From positions 186,001-250,000 of the forward strand of contig CAWHYG010000006.1 of the NCBI GenBank assembly GCA_963833505.1: a stretch of 64,000 nt of DNA, written 5' to 3'. The stretch's first letter is position 1, and every line of letters starts with the position of its first letter. Origin of the DNA: CAWHYG01 sp963833505. GTDB taxonomy: Bacteria > Eisenbacteria > RBG-16-71-46 > CAIMUX01. The notes under the pieces were generated by a model. That model ran no database searches. It was not told where the DNA came from and saw nothing but the letters and a program-made list of their open reading frames with translations. Positions 7,899-16,779 of this stretch are shown here, one piece after another. The translations under genes and the position numbers were made by a program.

Positions 7899-8690
7899 AT
7901 GCGCAGCGTGAGGTGTACGACCGGGAGCACCGCCGGAGGCGCGTCGCCCGAAGCGGCGATCGGCGTGAGCCCTCGGGTTCGAGTGCGCTGGCGGTCAAAC
8001 AGGGGCGTCCGGATCAGGACGAAGAGAGCATGGCCGTTGCTGGCCTGGCTCGTCCTGCCACTCGCCGGCGGGTGCATCGACATCACGATTGTTCAGTCGC
8101 TCCATCCTCTCTATTCGGATCACACGGCGGTTTTCGATTCGACCCTGTGTGGCCGTTGGGCCATGAAGGGGAATCCTGATTCCACAACCTGGGAAGTGCG
8201 GAAGGAGGCGGATCACTATCGATTGATCTGGGCCGACACCGGCGACTTCCGGCACCCGATGGAATACGACGCGCGATTGGTCCGGCTTTCCAACCATGAG
8301 TTCCTCGATCTGTCCGTGCCGGAGGAGTCCGGCGACGTCGACTATGTGGATTCCGTCCGCAACCGGGAAGTCCCTGGCTTCGCCTTGTGTCCTGTTCACT
8401 TCCTGCTGGGGATCCAGAGAACCGGCGGTGGCTTGGAGGTCTCCAGCCTGGACGACCAGTGGATCGAGTCCGTGATCAAATCCGGTCCGACGACGGCTGG
8501 AGCCGCATTTTTCCTGAACGAGGGCTCCCTTCTCCTCACGTTGGACACCCCACAGCTCCAGCAGTTCGTCTCGTCCCTTTCTGAAGACAAGGGCCTGTCG
8601 ACCTGGGGCGGCACCTGGGTGCGGACTCCGTTTTTTCACCAGCGGCGAACTCACTCCCGACATCCTGCCTCAATCACGAAGCGGACGTGA
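7899..8690 (+). CDS. Putative lipoprotein, unknown function
   Basis: This 263-residue product has a long basic lead and then a hydrophobic stretch WPLLAWLVLPLAGGC; Cys59 is a plausible, weak lipobox. I recognise no domain. The mature part starts IDITIVQSLHPLYSD and has alternating polar/hydrophobic strands (WEVRKEADHYRLIW, GTWVRTP) suggestive of a small beta-rich fold. The ATG at 7899 follows GGGAGG; an internal GTG nearer the hydrophobic core is possible because the lead is unusually long. It starts 12 bases after the broken sorting-domain gene and may once have been co-transcribed with it. Confidence 0.65.
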   Translation: MRSVRCTTGSTAGGASPEAAIGVSPRVRVRWRSNRGVRIRTKRAWPLLAWLVLPLAGGCIDITIVQSLHPLYSDHTAVFDSTLCGRWAMKGNPDSTTWEVRKEADHYRLIWADTGDFRHPMEYDARLVRLSNHEFLDLSVPEESGDVDYVDSVRNREVPGFALCPVHFLLGIQRTGGGLEVSSLDDQWIESVIKSGPTTAGAAFFLNEGSLLLTLDTPQLQQFVSSLSEDKGLSTWGGTWVRTPFFHQRRTHSRHPASITKRT

Positions 8691-8796
8691 CCCGCGGGCG
8701 CTCCGGCGCCGGGTCGGCCTTCCCGAGCATCGGCTGGAGAATCTGGAGCGCGCTGCGGGGCCCGAAGGGCCGCGGATGAGATCACGGCACCCAGAA

Positions 8797-8833
8797 GGCG
8801 GCCCGGGCTCGCTGACTGAGAGCCCGGGCCGCC
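8797..8833. terminator. Strong bidirectional hairpin between convergent genes
   Basis: A 14-bp perfect stem (GGCGGCCCGGGCTC and its complement) has a 9-nt loop. It lies between the lipoprotein (plus) and aminotransferase (minus) stops. There is no clean T-run on either side, so its action as an intrinsic terminator is inferred from position and stability. Confidence 0.6.
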
Positions 8834-8885
8834 TCGTCGGTTCCACTTCGGGCGGGCGCCCGCCGGCGCGCCCCCCCGCGGGAGA

Positions 8886-10085
8886 TCAGTGCTTCTTTGC
8901 GCCCAGCAGCTTCCGGATGCGGCTGATGCCCTCCTGGATGTCCTCGGTCGAGGACGCGTAGGAGAACCGGATGTGCTGCCCCTCGTCCGGCACCCGCGGC
9001 CCGAAATGGATGTCGGCCAGGCACGCGACGCCCGCTTCGTAGAGCAGCAGCTTGCGCAGCTCCTCGGAGTCCTTCGCGCCGAGAACCTTGCAGGCCTCGG
9101 TGACGTTGGGCCAGACGTAGAAGGCGCCGCCGGGCTTGAGGCAGGTGAAGCCGGGCAGGCTGTTCAGGCCGTCCACGATGACGTCGCGGCGCTCCTTGAA
9201 GGTCTTGACCATCTTCTGGATGTCGTCCTGGGGTCCGGTGAGCCCCTCGACCACCGCCTTCTGGCAGACGTGCGGCGCGCAGGAGTCGGTGTTGGTGATG
9301 AGGGTGCCCATGTGCGGCGCGAGGAGGCGGTTCGCCATGTAACCGATTCTCCAGCCGGTCATGGCGAAGGTCTTGGAGGCGCAGTCCACGATGATGGTCC
9401 GGTCCTGCATGCCCGGCACGCTCGCGATGCTCTCGAAGCGACCGTCGTAGACCATCTGGGAATAGACCTCGTCGGCGTAGACCCAGATGTCGTGCTTCTG
9501 GCAGAGCGCGGCGATCTCGGCCAGCTCGCCCTTGGACAGCAGGCCGCCGGTCGGATTCTGCGGCGAGTTCAGGATGAGAAGCCGGGTGCGATCGGTGATC
9601 TTCGCCTTCAGCTCATCGATGCTGAAGTTGAAACCCTTGCTCTCCCGGAGGTAGAGCGGGACCGGCACGGCGCCTTGGGCGCGGATCATCGACTCATAGA
9701 TGGGGAATCCGGGATTGGGGAAGATGACCTCGTGCCCCTTGCCGTACTCGGTGGTGCAGAAGATGGCGTGGGCGATGAACGGCTTGCCGCCGCACCCGAT
9801 CACGACCCAATCCGGCTCCACCGTGATGCCTCGTGACCGGGAGAAGGACTCGGCAACCGCCTTCCTGAGCTCGGGAATTCCGGGCGACGGCGTGTATCCG
9901 TGAAAGCCCTTGTCGATGGCGTCCTTGGCGGCCTCGCAGATGTTCCTGGGTGTCGCGAAGTCCGGCTGCCCGATGCAGAAGTTCTTGATGTCCTTGCCCG
10001 TGGCCTTGAGCTGATTGACCTCCTTGAGGACGACGAAGGCGTTCTCGGTGCCCAATTCCAGAATCCGATTCGACAAGTCTTTCAT
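8886..10085 (-). CDS. Class I pyridoxal-phosphate aminotransferase (aspartate aminotransferase type)
   Basis: This 399-residue cytoplasmic fold-type I enzyme transfers amino groups, probably between aspartate or another amino acid and 2-oxoglutarate. Visible signatures are GQPDFATP near the N-terminus, the NPTGG loop (LNSPQNPTGGLLSKGEL), VYADEVYSQMVYDG, the PLP lysine in DCASKTFAMTGWRIGYM, and the C-terminal RFSYA (carboxylate-binding Arg). The ATG at 10085 is preceded by GGAGGTGGGTT, so the longer open frame upstream is not used. Substrate specificity within class I cannot be fixed from motifs. A strong hairpin follows the stop. Confidence 0.9.
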   Translation of the reverse strand: MKDLSNRILELGTENAFVVLKEVNQLKATGKDIKNFCIGQPDFATPRNICEAAKDAIDKGFHGYTPSPGIPELRKAVAESFSRSRGITVEPDWVVIGCGGKPFIAHAIFCTTEYGKGHEVIFPNPGFPIYESMIRAQGAVPVPLYLRESKGFNFSIDELKAKITDRTRLLILNSPQNPTGGLLSKGELAEIAALCQKHDIWVYADEVYSQMVYDGRFESIASVPGMQDRTIIVDCASKTFAMTGWRIGYMANRLLAPHMGTLITNTDSCAPHVCQKAVVEGLTGPQDDIQKMVKTFKERRDVIVDGLNSLPGFTCLKPGGAFYVWPNVTEACKVLGAKDSEELRKLLLYEAGVACLADIHFGPRVPDEGQHIRFSYASSTEDIQEGISRIRKLLGAKKH

Positions 10086-10504
10086 AACCCACCTCCCGTT
10101 GTGCCGTCCCAACCCATACCCCCCGCCGGACTCATCGGTCCGTCGGAAACCCAGGATCCATGGTACCACACGGGTCGCCGGCGCGCCACTCCGGGACGGC
10201 TGCAACCACGCCCGGCGAGGCGCGCCGGGCGCTTCCCGAAGGGCGCACGCGGTCCTCGCGGATCTGGGTCTGGGATCACCTCGAATCCTTCGGGTCAGCG
10301 GCGCCGTCTGCGAGGCACCACCGGCCCGGTGCGGGTCCTGGGTGAGTCCGAATGGATCCACCGAGCCGGTCCGGGTCGTGGATGACTTTGAACGGACCCA
10401 CGGCCCGATCCGGCGCTCCTTGACCGCCGCCGAGTCCCTCCCCTACGCTCGCCGAACCAATGCCCCCAATCGAGGCTCCAGGACATCCGGAAGCGAGGGT
10501 GCTC
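10086..10504. other. Divergent intergenic region with an imperfect 30-bp direct repeat
   Basis: About 420 bases lie between two divergent genes, so both promoters should be here. No gene is supported. Segments 10333-10362 and 10373-10402 match at about 22 of 30 positions (GGGTCcTGGgTGA ... / GGGTCgTGGaTGA ...) with a 40-bp period. This could be a paired operator-like site or decayed coding repeat. Confidence 0.5.
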
Positions 10505-11578
10505 ATGAACTCCCCGAGCGACGTGTATTTCCGGCGCGTTCCCGACGGGCAACCGGCCGTCTGGAAGGATGTGGTCGCAGGACTTCTGGACGCGATCGAT
10601 CTGCGCGGCGTAGCCGGCCGGGGCGACCGGGTCGCCATCAAGGTGCACGTCGGAGAGCCCGGCCTGACGACGGCGCTCCCCTCGGAGGTGGCCGGCGCGG
10701 TCGCGAGCCGACTCCGCAGCGCCGGCGCGTACCCGTTCTTCACCGACACCTCCGTCCTCTATGAGGGACGCCGGAGCAACGGCGTCGGGCACACGGAGGT
10801 GGCGGACGAGCACGGATTCAACCTCGTCCACGCCGGAGCGGTGTTCATCCCGGCCGACGGGCTGGCCGGCAACCTCGAGGTGGAGGTCCGGATCGAGGGA
10901 AGGCACTTCTCGCAGGTCGGCATCGCCGAGGCGATCGCCCAGGCCGACGGCGTGTTCGCGGTCTCGCACCTGACCGGACACATGCTGTCCGGATTCGGCG
11001 CGACGCTGAAGAACCTCGGCATGGGCTGCGCCTCGCGGAAAGGCAAGCGGCTCCAGCACAGCAGCACCAAGCCGTTCGTCAAGGAAAAGGAATGCGCGGC
11101 CTGCGGGCGATGCGTGGAGCACTGCCCCACCGGCGCCCTCCAGCAGAACGGAGGCCGGACGATCCTCGACGAGGCCGTCTGCAGCGGGTGCGGCGAATGC
11201 CTGGCGCATTGCCCTTCCGACGCCATCGGTTTCCGCTGGGATGCAGGCTCGGCCGACATGCAGGAGAAGATGGTCGAACACGTCGCCGGCCTGATGCGGG
11301 CGGTCAAGGGCCGGTTGGTCTGCCTGCTCGGCCTCGTCAACCTGACGCAGCACTGCGACTGCTGGGCGCCCGGCTCGCCGCGCGTGGCAGCGGATGTCGG
11401 GTTCGCCTTGTCCTTCGACCCGGTCGCGCTGGACCAGGCTGCGATCGACCTGGTCCGGGACGCATGCGGACAGCCGCTGGATCGCCTGGCCTGGCCCGAG
11501 CTCGACGGCACCCGGCAGCTCTCCTATGCGGAGACTCTCGGGCTGGGCAGCCGTCGCTATAGTCTCGTGACGGTCTGA
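10505..11578 (+). CDS. DUF362 protein with two [4Fe-4S] ferredoxin motifs
   Basis: This 357-residue protein has a DUF362 domain (about residues 15-185 and the C-terminal third) with an embedded bacterial ferredoxin insert. Two clusters of four Cys are visible, CAACGRCVEHCP and CSGCGECLAHCP, so two [4Fe-4S] clusters are expected. DUF362 ferredoxins are uncharacterised redox proteins; no substrate can be given. The ATG at 10505 follows GCGAGGGTG at normal spacing; an upstream ATG at 10460 would add 15 residues not typical of the family. msrB lies 43 bases downstream in the same direction. Confidence 0.85.
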   Translation: MNSPSDVYFRRVPDGQPAVWKDVVAGLLDAIDLRGVAGRGDRVAIKVHVGEPGLTTALPSEVAGAVASRLRSAGAYPFFTDTSVLYEGRRSNGVGHTEVADEHGFNLVHAGAVFIPADGLAGNLEVEVRIEGRHFSQVGIAEAIAQADGVFAVSHLTGHMLSGFGATLKNLGMGCASRKGKRLQHSSTKPFVKEKECAACGRCVEHCPTGALQQNGGRTILDEAVCSGCGECLAHCPSDAIGFRWDAGSADMQEKMVEHVAGLMRAVKGRLVCLLGLVNLTQHCDCWAPGSPRVAADVGFALSFDPVALDQAAIDLVRDACGQPLDRLAWPELDGTRQLSYAETLGLGSRRYSLVTV

Positions 11579-11621
11579 GAGGACCGGGATCCGCGCGATC
11601 CGCATCCCGGGAGGTGACCTG

Positions 11622-12083
11622 ATGGTTTCAAGAAGCGGTCATGATCTCACGCCGCTCAGCGCAGAGGAGGTGGAGCGGCTCGCTCGGGACCTGACCCCCG
11701 AGGAGCGCAACATCCTGCTGGGCCGCGGCACAGAAGCCCCATTCTGCGGAGCGCTCCTGGACAGGCACGAGCCGGGGACCTACGCCTGCCGGTTGTGCAG
11801 GTTGCCCCTCTTCTCCTCCGAATCCAAGTTCCACTCCGGCACCGGCTGGCCCAGCTTCTTCGAGTCGATCGATCCCGATCACGTGCGCGAGAAACGCGAT
11901 CTGAGCCATGGCATGGTGCGGACCGAGACGCTTTGCGCCCGCTGCGGCTGCCATCTCGGCCACGTGTTCGAGGACGGTCCGCCCCCGACCGGGCTTCGCT
12001 ACTGCATGAATTCCGGGGCGCTGACCTTCCAGCCCCGGAGGAGCGAGCCGCCAACCGCTGTCGGAAGGCAAGGAGTCGGGTAG
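11622..12083 (+). CDS. msrB: Peptide-methionine (R)-S-oxide reductase
   Basis: This 153-residue enzyme reduces methionine-R-sulfoxide in proteins. Zinc ligands are CRLC (about residue 57) and CARCGCHLGH (about 107-116). HSGTGWPSF is the family core, and RYCMNSGAL contains the catalytic Cys (usually RYCINS). It is cytoplasmic by lack of a signal peptide. CGGGAGGTGACC directly precedes the ATG. It sits downstream of the DUF362 ferredoxin and may share its transcript; a redox-repair pairing is possible but unproven. Confidence 0.95.
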   Translation: MVSRSGHDLTPLSAEEVERLARDLTPEERNILLGRGTEAPFCGALLDRHEPGTYACRLCRLPLFSSESKFHSGTGWPSFFESIDPDHVREKRDLSHGMVRTETLCARCGCHLGHVFEDGPPPTGLRYCMNSGALTFQPRRSEPPTAVGRQGVG

Positions 12084-12224
12084 CAGCCCACGCCGTCCCC
12101 CTGGTAGGTCCCGGGCAGCGCATCGCACCCGGCACGGGTGAGGAGTCGACAGCCGCGGTTCGGAGGGCAGCAGGCTCCAACCGGCTCCGGCGCGGTACAC
12201 CCGGCCCCATTGGCCCCGATCTGC
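12068..12224 (-). pseudogene. Fragment of a Cys-rich secreted repeat domain
   Basis: After the nitroreductase stop, the minus strand encodes GACCPPNRGCRLLTRAGCDA followed by a GTYQGDGVGCYPTPC-type segment. This is the six-to-eight-Cys pattern GACC..GC..LT...C...GTYQGDG..C that recurs in secreted proteins of Planctomycetes and related bacteria. There is no signal peptide or upstream body, and the frame continues into the region antisense to msrB. I read it as a gene remnant, not a working small gene. The pattern is recalled family knowledge, not a search result. Confidence 0.45.
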
Positions 12225-12243
12225 ATCGCCGACAAAGTGGCCG

Positions 12244-12813
12244 CTACACCCACTCGATCCGCGGCGGATTCCGCTTCGGGGGACCGTCGGGGCGCACGTC
12301 GGGATGGCCGACGATCGCGGCCACCATCAGCTCGTGGCCCTCCGGCAGGCGGAGCAGGTCCCGTACCGCCGGGTCCTGCCGGACCAGCATGAGCCAGCCC
12401 ATGTAGCAGGTGCCGAGCCCCATCCCGTGAGCCGCCAGGAAAAGATTCTCGGCCGCCAAATGGCAATCGGCGATGGCCAGGGGAGACTGCGGGTCGGCGG
12501 AGATGGCGATCAGGGCGGGAGCGCCGTAGAAGATGCTGTAGGCGGGATCATTGATCCGCTCAACCATGCCCGTGCGGGACTCGAGCATCTTCTGCATCTC
12601 CGGCGTCCGCAGGAATGCCGTCGCGATGGCATCCAGCCTATTCAGGGCGGGCGCCGAGGTCACCACGGTGAAGGCCCAGGGCTGGGCGTTCATCGCGCTC
12701 GGAGCGAGCACCGCCAGGTTGATCAGCTCCTCCAGCTCCCCCTTCCGGAGCGGCTCGGCCGTGTAGGAACGAACGCTCCGGCGCGTCTTCATGGCCTCCA
12801 GCAAGTCCTGCAT
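12244..12813 (-). CDS. Nitroreductase-family FMN oxidoreductase
   Basis: This 189-residue flavoprotein has the nitroreductase fold. MKTRRSVRSYTAEPLRKGEL carries the RRSVR phosphate-binding Arg pair, APSAMNAQPW is the FMN loop, and the C-terminal GLGTCYMGW and IVGHPD match the family. Such enzymes reduce nitro-aromatics, quinones or flavins using NAD(P)H; the physiological substrate is unknown. The ATG at 12813 follows AAAAGGGGGAG, an excellent ribosome site. It appears to be a single-gene unit, followed by the Cys-rich fragment. Confidence 0.9.
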   Translation of the reverse strand: MQDLLEAMKTRRSVRSYTAEPLRKGELEELINLAVLAPSAMNAQPWAFTVVTSAPALNRLDAIATAFLRTPEMQKMLESRTGMVERINDPAYSIFYGAPALIAISADPQSPLAIADCHLAAENLFLAAHGMGLGTCYMGWLMLVRQDPAVRDLLRLPEGHELMVAAIVGHPDVRPDGPPKRNPPRIEWV

Positions 12814-12995
12814 CGAACTCCCCCTTTTGATTGAGATTCTTCGAGGATGGCGTTCCGGCTCAAAACCGGCTGAGCATACCACGGCCGCGGGCGCCGATTC
12901 CGGGCGCAGCGGATGAGGAGCACCCGACGTCCCCGCGGGGTCATCGACCGATGAGAGCGGGCCGGAGCCACGGACGCGGATCCCGAGAAGGACCG

Positions 12996-13496
12996 TCAGG
13001 AAAGCGGCTCCTGTTCGCGCAGCTTCCGGAAGAACTCCTTCATCAACGCGCTCGCTTCCTCGGCCATGACGCCCCCGCGCACCTCGTAGCGGTGATTGAA
13101 CCCGGAGACGTCCTGAAGCCGCACCCGGGATTCGAGCCCGCCGAACTTGGGCTCGGAGGCGCCGTAGATGACGCTCGCGACCCGGGCGAGAAGCAGCGCT
13201 CCGGCGCACATGACGCACGGCTCGGCCGTGACGTAGACGATCGCGCCCGGAAGCCGGGACGTCCCGACGGTGGAGGAGGCGGCCGAAATGGCCAGCATTT
13301 CCGCGTGCGCGGTGGGATCTCCCGACGACTCCACCCGATTCCAGCCGCGGCCGATAATCCGGCCCTCCAGGATCACGACGCAGCCGACCGGCACCTCATC
13401 GGATTCGAAGGCGATCCGGGCCTGTTCCAGGGCCCGGCGCATCCAGCGCTCGTCCTCCTCGCGGATCGGCACCGGCAATCGCTCCGCCGGCGTCAA
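12996..13496 (-). CDS. tadA: tRNA-specific adenosine deaminase
   Basis: This 166-residue zinc deaminase converts A34 to inosine in tRNA-Arg(ACG). The motifs are complete: HAEMLAI (zinc His and catalytic Glu) and PCVMCAGALL (two zinc Cys), with VPVGCVV upstream and FNHRYEV near the C-terminus. A tRNA-Arg with an ACG anticodon, its expected substrate, lies less than 1 kb away at 14392-14465. The start at 13496 gives a normal family length. Confidence 0.95.
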   Translation of the reverse strand: MTPAERLPVPIREEDERWMRRALEQARIAFESDEVPVGCVVILEGRIIGRGWNRVESSGDPTAHAEMLAISAASSTVGTSRLPGAIVYVTAEPCVMCAGALLLARVASVIYGASEPKFGGLESRVRLQDVSGFNHRYEVRGGVMAEEASALMKEFFRKLREQEPLS

Positions 13497-13581
13497 GTCC
13501 GCGACGGACCGCGCCGCCGCGGGTTTCGCCCGCCTGCGCCCGCCGGACCGCGGCCGAGCGCCGGCGCCGCGCGCGACGGCA

Positions 13582-14352
13582 TCAAGCGGGGGTCTTGGGA
13601 GGGAACGCCTGGATCAGCGCCTGCATCGCCTCAGTGGCGACCTCCTCGGGCGGAGGCGGATCCGGCGTCAGCGAGTTGGGTCGCTCGACCCGCGAGGCGC
13701 CGGAGGGATCGGTATAGATCGCGGTGCCGCTTTGTTGCGGGGTGTACTTCATGGACTCCTTGCGCTGGATCTTCTGGGCCTCCCACGCCAGGGTGCCGTT
13801 CTTGGCGCTGTAGATCGCGAGCCGCAGGGTCACCTGGGTCGAGGAGGTGTTCTCGATCTCCCAATCCGCCTTCTGCGTCTTCCAGTCGCCGAGGTCGCCG
13901 AAGATCAAACCGTCCACCGAGAGCTTGGCGCAGAGCTGCTGCACCAGGAACTGGTCGGCGACCCGCGAGTCCTTCCAGACCCCTTCGACCTTGTCAAACA
14001 GATCGCTCGCGTCGGCCGCGCCCGCCCGCGCCCTGGCGTCGTCCTTCGCGACGATGACGAACCGGTCCTGGTCCCTTTGCAGCTCGTCATCGACGATTCT
14101 CTCAGCCGTCTGGCGGACGGTCTCATCCGCTCCGGAGGAGCCGACGCAAACGAACGCCAGGGTCTTGATGCCGAGCGCGTCCCAGTCAGGTGAGACGGTC
14201 GCGTTGGCGGCCTGCGCGCCGGGAGCCGCCGTGTGCGCGCATCCGCCGTTCAGCCAGGGAATCAGCGCCAGACCGAGGAGCGCCGCCGGTAACCAGACCG
14301 GGAGCCCGCGCCGCGGGCCGGTCGCCATGGGAATTCCAGCCAGACGTTTCAT
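13582..14352 (-). CDS. Putative lipoprotein, unknown function
   Basis: This 256-residue predicted envelope protein has a hydrophobic signal (VWLPAALLGLALIPWLNGGC) with a weak lipobox. The mature part begins with Ala/Thr-rich sequence and then SPDWDALGIKTLAFVCVG. The pattern ...LGIKTLAF.....A...V...L...FVIV...VDGLIFGDLGDW...LRLAIYSAKNGTLAWEAQK resembles curli-assembly CsgG/LpoB-like lipoproteins (TolB-N-like alpha/beta fold) that sum variants per family. I am not certain. The end is proline-rich. The ATG at 14352 gives the signal peptide directly at the N-terminus. Its upstream region contains the tRNA genes. Confidence 0.7.
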   Translation of the reverse strand: MKRLAGIPMATGPRRGLPVWLPAALLGLALIPWLNGGCAHTAAPGAQAANATVSPDWDALGIKTLAFVCVGSSGADETVRQTAERIVDDELQRDQDRFVIVAKDDARARAGAADASDLFDKVEGVWKDSRVADQFLVQQLCAKLSVDGLIFGDLGDWKTQKADWEIENTSSTQVTLRLAIYSAKNGTLAWEAQKIQRKESMKYTPQQSGTAIYTDPSGASRVERPNSLTPDPPPPEEVATEAMQALIQAFPPKTPA

Positions 14353-14391
14353 CTCGCCAGTCTCCTCTGTGCGAACCGGGGAAGGAAGGTG

Positions 14392-14465
14392 TGCGCCCAG
14401 GAGGATTCGAACCCCCAACCTTCTGATCCGTAGTCAGATGCTCTATCCAGTTGAGCTATGAGCGC
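14392..14465 (-). tRNA. tRNA-Arg (anticodon ACG)
   Basis: The cloverleaf is complete: acceptor GCGCTCA/TGGGCGC (one G-U), D-arm TAGCTCAACTGGATAGAGCA, anticodon loop CTACGGA, T-arm GGGGG-TTCGAAT-CCTCC, discriminator A. No CCA is encoded. A34 is the substrate of TadA, whose gene is nearby. Confidence 0.95.
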
Positions 14466-14478
14466 ACAGATCGAACTG

Positions 14479-14566
14479 CGGAGAGGGGGGGATTCGAACC
14501 CCCGGTGAGCTTTTGACCCACAACACATTAGCAATGTGCCGCCTTCAGCCACTCGGCCACCTCTCC
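14479..14566 (-). tRNA. tRNA-Ser (anticodon GCT)
   Basis: Acceptor GGAGAGG/CCTCTCC, anticodon loop containing GCT (ATTGCTAAT), and a long variable arm (TGTGGGTCAAAAGCTCAC) typical of class II serine tRNAs. The T-loop is TTCGAAT, the discriminator G, and no CCA is encoded. Thirteen bases separate it from tRNA-Arg. Confidence 0.95.
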
Positions 14567-14583
14567 GGCCCCTACTGCGCCGG

Positions 14584-14666
14584 CGGAGGGAGTAGGATTC
14601 GAACCTACGGGTCTTTCGACCAGCGATTTTCAAGACCGCCGCCTTAAACCGCTCGGCCATCCCTCC
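14584..14666 (-). tRNA. tRNA-Ser (anticodon TGA)
   Basis: Acceptor GGAGGGA/TCCCTCC, anticodon loop CTTGAAA, long variable arm, T-loop TTCGAAT, discriminator G, no encoded CCA. It is first in a three-tRNA array transcribed Ser-Ser-Arg, directly behind mnmA (15 bases). Confidence 0.95.
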
Positions 14667-14681
14667 TCGGGAATTGCCACG

Positions 14682-15909
14682 CTAGCAGCGAGGTTCCTTC
14701 CTGTCAACGGGAAGGCCCTCGGCGACCGGGGTTCCGAAACGGCTGCCCTCATCGTCGGGACCCGTCGCGGGCGCGCCCGACAGGTCCGGGGCGCAGGCGC
14801 ACGGTCCTTCGATGCGCCCGCCGCCCAGGACGCATCCGTCCCGGTAGATCACGCACGACTCGCCCGGAGCAACCGCCCGCTGCTCCGCGGCGAAGTGCGC
14901 ATGCAGCCGATCCCCTTCCAGCCGAACGTCCGCCTCCGCCGGCTGGTGGCGGTAGCGGATCCGGACGTCCGCCTTCCCTCCGATCCACGACGCCGGCGCC
15001 TGGAGATTGAGCCGGGAAGCGACGAGACCACGGCACCCCAGGGCGCGGGCCGGTCCGACCCGCAGCGTGTTCGTCGCGGTCTCCAACCGCAGGACGTGCA
15101 GAGGCTCCGTGGCGCCCGATCCCGCCTCCGTCCGGAGATCGGCCTTCCCCTCGGCGCCAAGCCCGATCCCGCGGCGCTGGCCGACGGTGTAGCTCACCAG
15201 CCCGTCGTGCCGCCCGAGAAGGCGCCCCTCCGCATCGCGGATCTCCCCCGGCTGGAAGATCGGATGGTCGGCCCCGAGCCGTTCCCGGACAATCCGGGCG
15301 TAGTCCCGGCCCTCGACGAAACAGAATGTCCTGGCTCTCCTCCTTGTTCCAGACCGGCAGGCCAATCTCCCGCGCCCTCTCCCGGACTTCTTCCTTGGAC
15401 AGCTCTCCGAGGGGAAATTGCGTCTCCGGCAGCACCGAGGCCGGAACGCCCCAGAGGACGTAGGTCTGGTCCTTCGCCGCGTCGGCCGCGACGCGGATCA
15501 GCGTTCTTCGCTCGCCCTCCCTCTCCACTTCCAGCAGCCGCGCATAGTGCCCCGTGGCGATTCGATCGTAACCTTGGCTCCTGGCCCACTCCAGAAGCGG
15601 CGCGAACTTGACGTGGGAATTGCATTCCACGCAGGGATTGGGAGTTCGGCCGGACCCGTATTCAGCGGCGAAGTCATCCATGACGCGGGCCTGGAACAGC
15701 GCCTCGAGGTCGAGGACGACGTGGGGAATGCCCAGACGCCGGGCCGTGCCTTGCGCATCCCGCACCCCTTCCAGACCGCAGCAGGCCCGGTCGGCGCCGG
15801 CACTCTCGCCGTAGCAGAAGAGCTTCATGGTCACGCCGGCGACGTCCCAGCCGTCGTCGCGGAGAATGGAAGCGGCGACGGAGCTGTCGACACCGCCGCT
15901 CATCGCCAC
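14682..15909 (-). pseudogene. mnmA: tRNA-specific 2-thiouridylase, frameshifted at the second catalytic Cys
   Basis: MnmA thiolates U34 of Lys/Glu/Gln tRNAs. The first part has the PP-loop SGGVDSS, NPCVECNSHVKF with the first catalytic Cys, and GHYARL. After NKEESQDI the frame breaks: an extra C at 15324 changes the expected ICFVEGRDY to ILFRRG. The second part resumes one base later with CFVEGRDY, VGQRRGIGLG and the C-terminal barrel. The joined product would be about 408 residues. The start is GTG at 15909, or slightly upstream. A sequencing insertion is as likely as a real mutation. Transcription would continue into the tRNA array. Confidence 0.9.
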
Positions 15910-15999
15910 AAGGATCCGACCCCGGTCCCACGGTTCATCGCTCTCCGATCCGGAGGGCCGGCGTCACCGAATTGCGCGCCGGGCGGCCGGAAAGGCCGC

Positions 16000-16722
16000 T
16001 CAGTGCTCCTTCAGAAGCTGCTGCAACACGTCGATCCCCTCTTTGGCCGTGCTGGCGTTGTCCGTCTTGGGATCGATGGCAACGACTTTCTGCCATTCCA
16101 GGATCGCTTCACGATAGATGCCGGCGTCGGCAAAGGCGACTCCAAGCCAGTAGTGCGCGAGCTGGCTCTTGTCGTCGTCCTTGATCGCTTGAAGGTACAG
16201 CCCGACCGCTTCAGCGTACTTCCGGAGCGCGTAGAGAGCCTGACCCTTGTTGCACAGCGCCGTGATGTCGTTGGGCTTCAGGGCCAGGGCCTGATCGAAG
16301 TACTTGACGGCGTCGTCGGACTTCGCCCCTTCGTTCAGGACCACGCCCAGATTGACCAGCGCGGGGACGAAATCCGGCTTGATCTTGATCGCCTGCCGGT
16401 AGCTGGCTTCGGCGTCCTCGCGCTTGCCCTGGTCGTAGTAGAGATTGCCCAGGTCCTCGGCCGCCTGATAGTCGGTGGCATCCTGGGCCAGTTTGGCCTT
16501 GAGGCCCCGCTCCTTCTCCTCGAAGTCCCGGGTGGCCTTGGCCGTGGAGTCAGCCGACTCCGAGACCGCGCTGGGAGCCAGCGCGGGGACCGCCTGCCCC
16601 GGCGTGACCTTGCTCGAGGCCGGCGCCGACGCCGCCTGGGCATGAACCGAGCCGATCCATAGTCCCGATCCCACCAGGGCCGCCAGAACGGCCGCCTGGA
16701 ACCCCCGCATTCCGCTTCTCAT
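16000..16722 (-). CDS. Periplasmic TPR protein
   Basis: This 240-residue protein has an N-terminal signal (FQAAVLAALVGSGLWIGSVHAQA) and a linker of small residues, then at least four tetratricopeptide repeats from about residue 80 (AEDLGNLYYDQGKREDAEASY, ALVNLGVVLNEGAKSDDAV, ALCNKGQALYALRKYAEAV, AHYWLGVAFADAGIYREAI). It is probably a periplasmic protein-interaction scaffold with no enzymatic motif. It lies 57 bases downstream of pgi on the same strand, so co-transcription is possible without a functional link being evident. Confidence 0.85.
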   Translation of the reverse strand: MRSGMRGFQAAVLAALVGSGLWIGSVHAQAASAPASSKVTPGQAVPALAPSAVSESADSTAKATRDFEEKERGLKAKLAQDATDYQAAEDLGNLYYDQGKREDAEASYRQAIKIKPDFVPALVNLGVVLNEGAKSDDAVKYFDQALALKPNDITALCNKGQALYALRKYAEAVGLYLQAIKDDDKSQLAHYWLGVAFADAGIYREAILEWQKVVAIDPKTDNASTAKEGIDVLQQLLKEH

Positions 16723-16779
16723 CGATCGCTCCCCTTCCGGCTGCCCTCGAGGTGTTCCGGATCAACCGGAAACGCCCGG

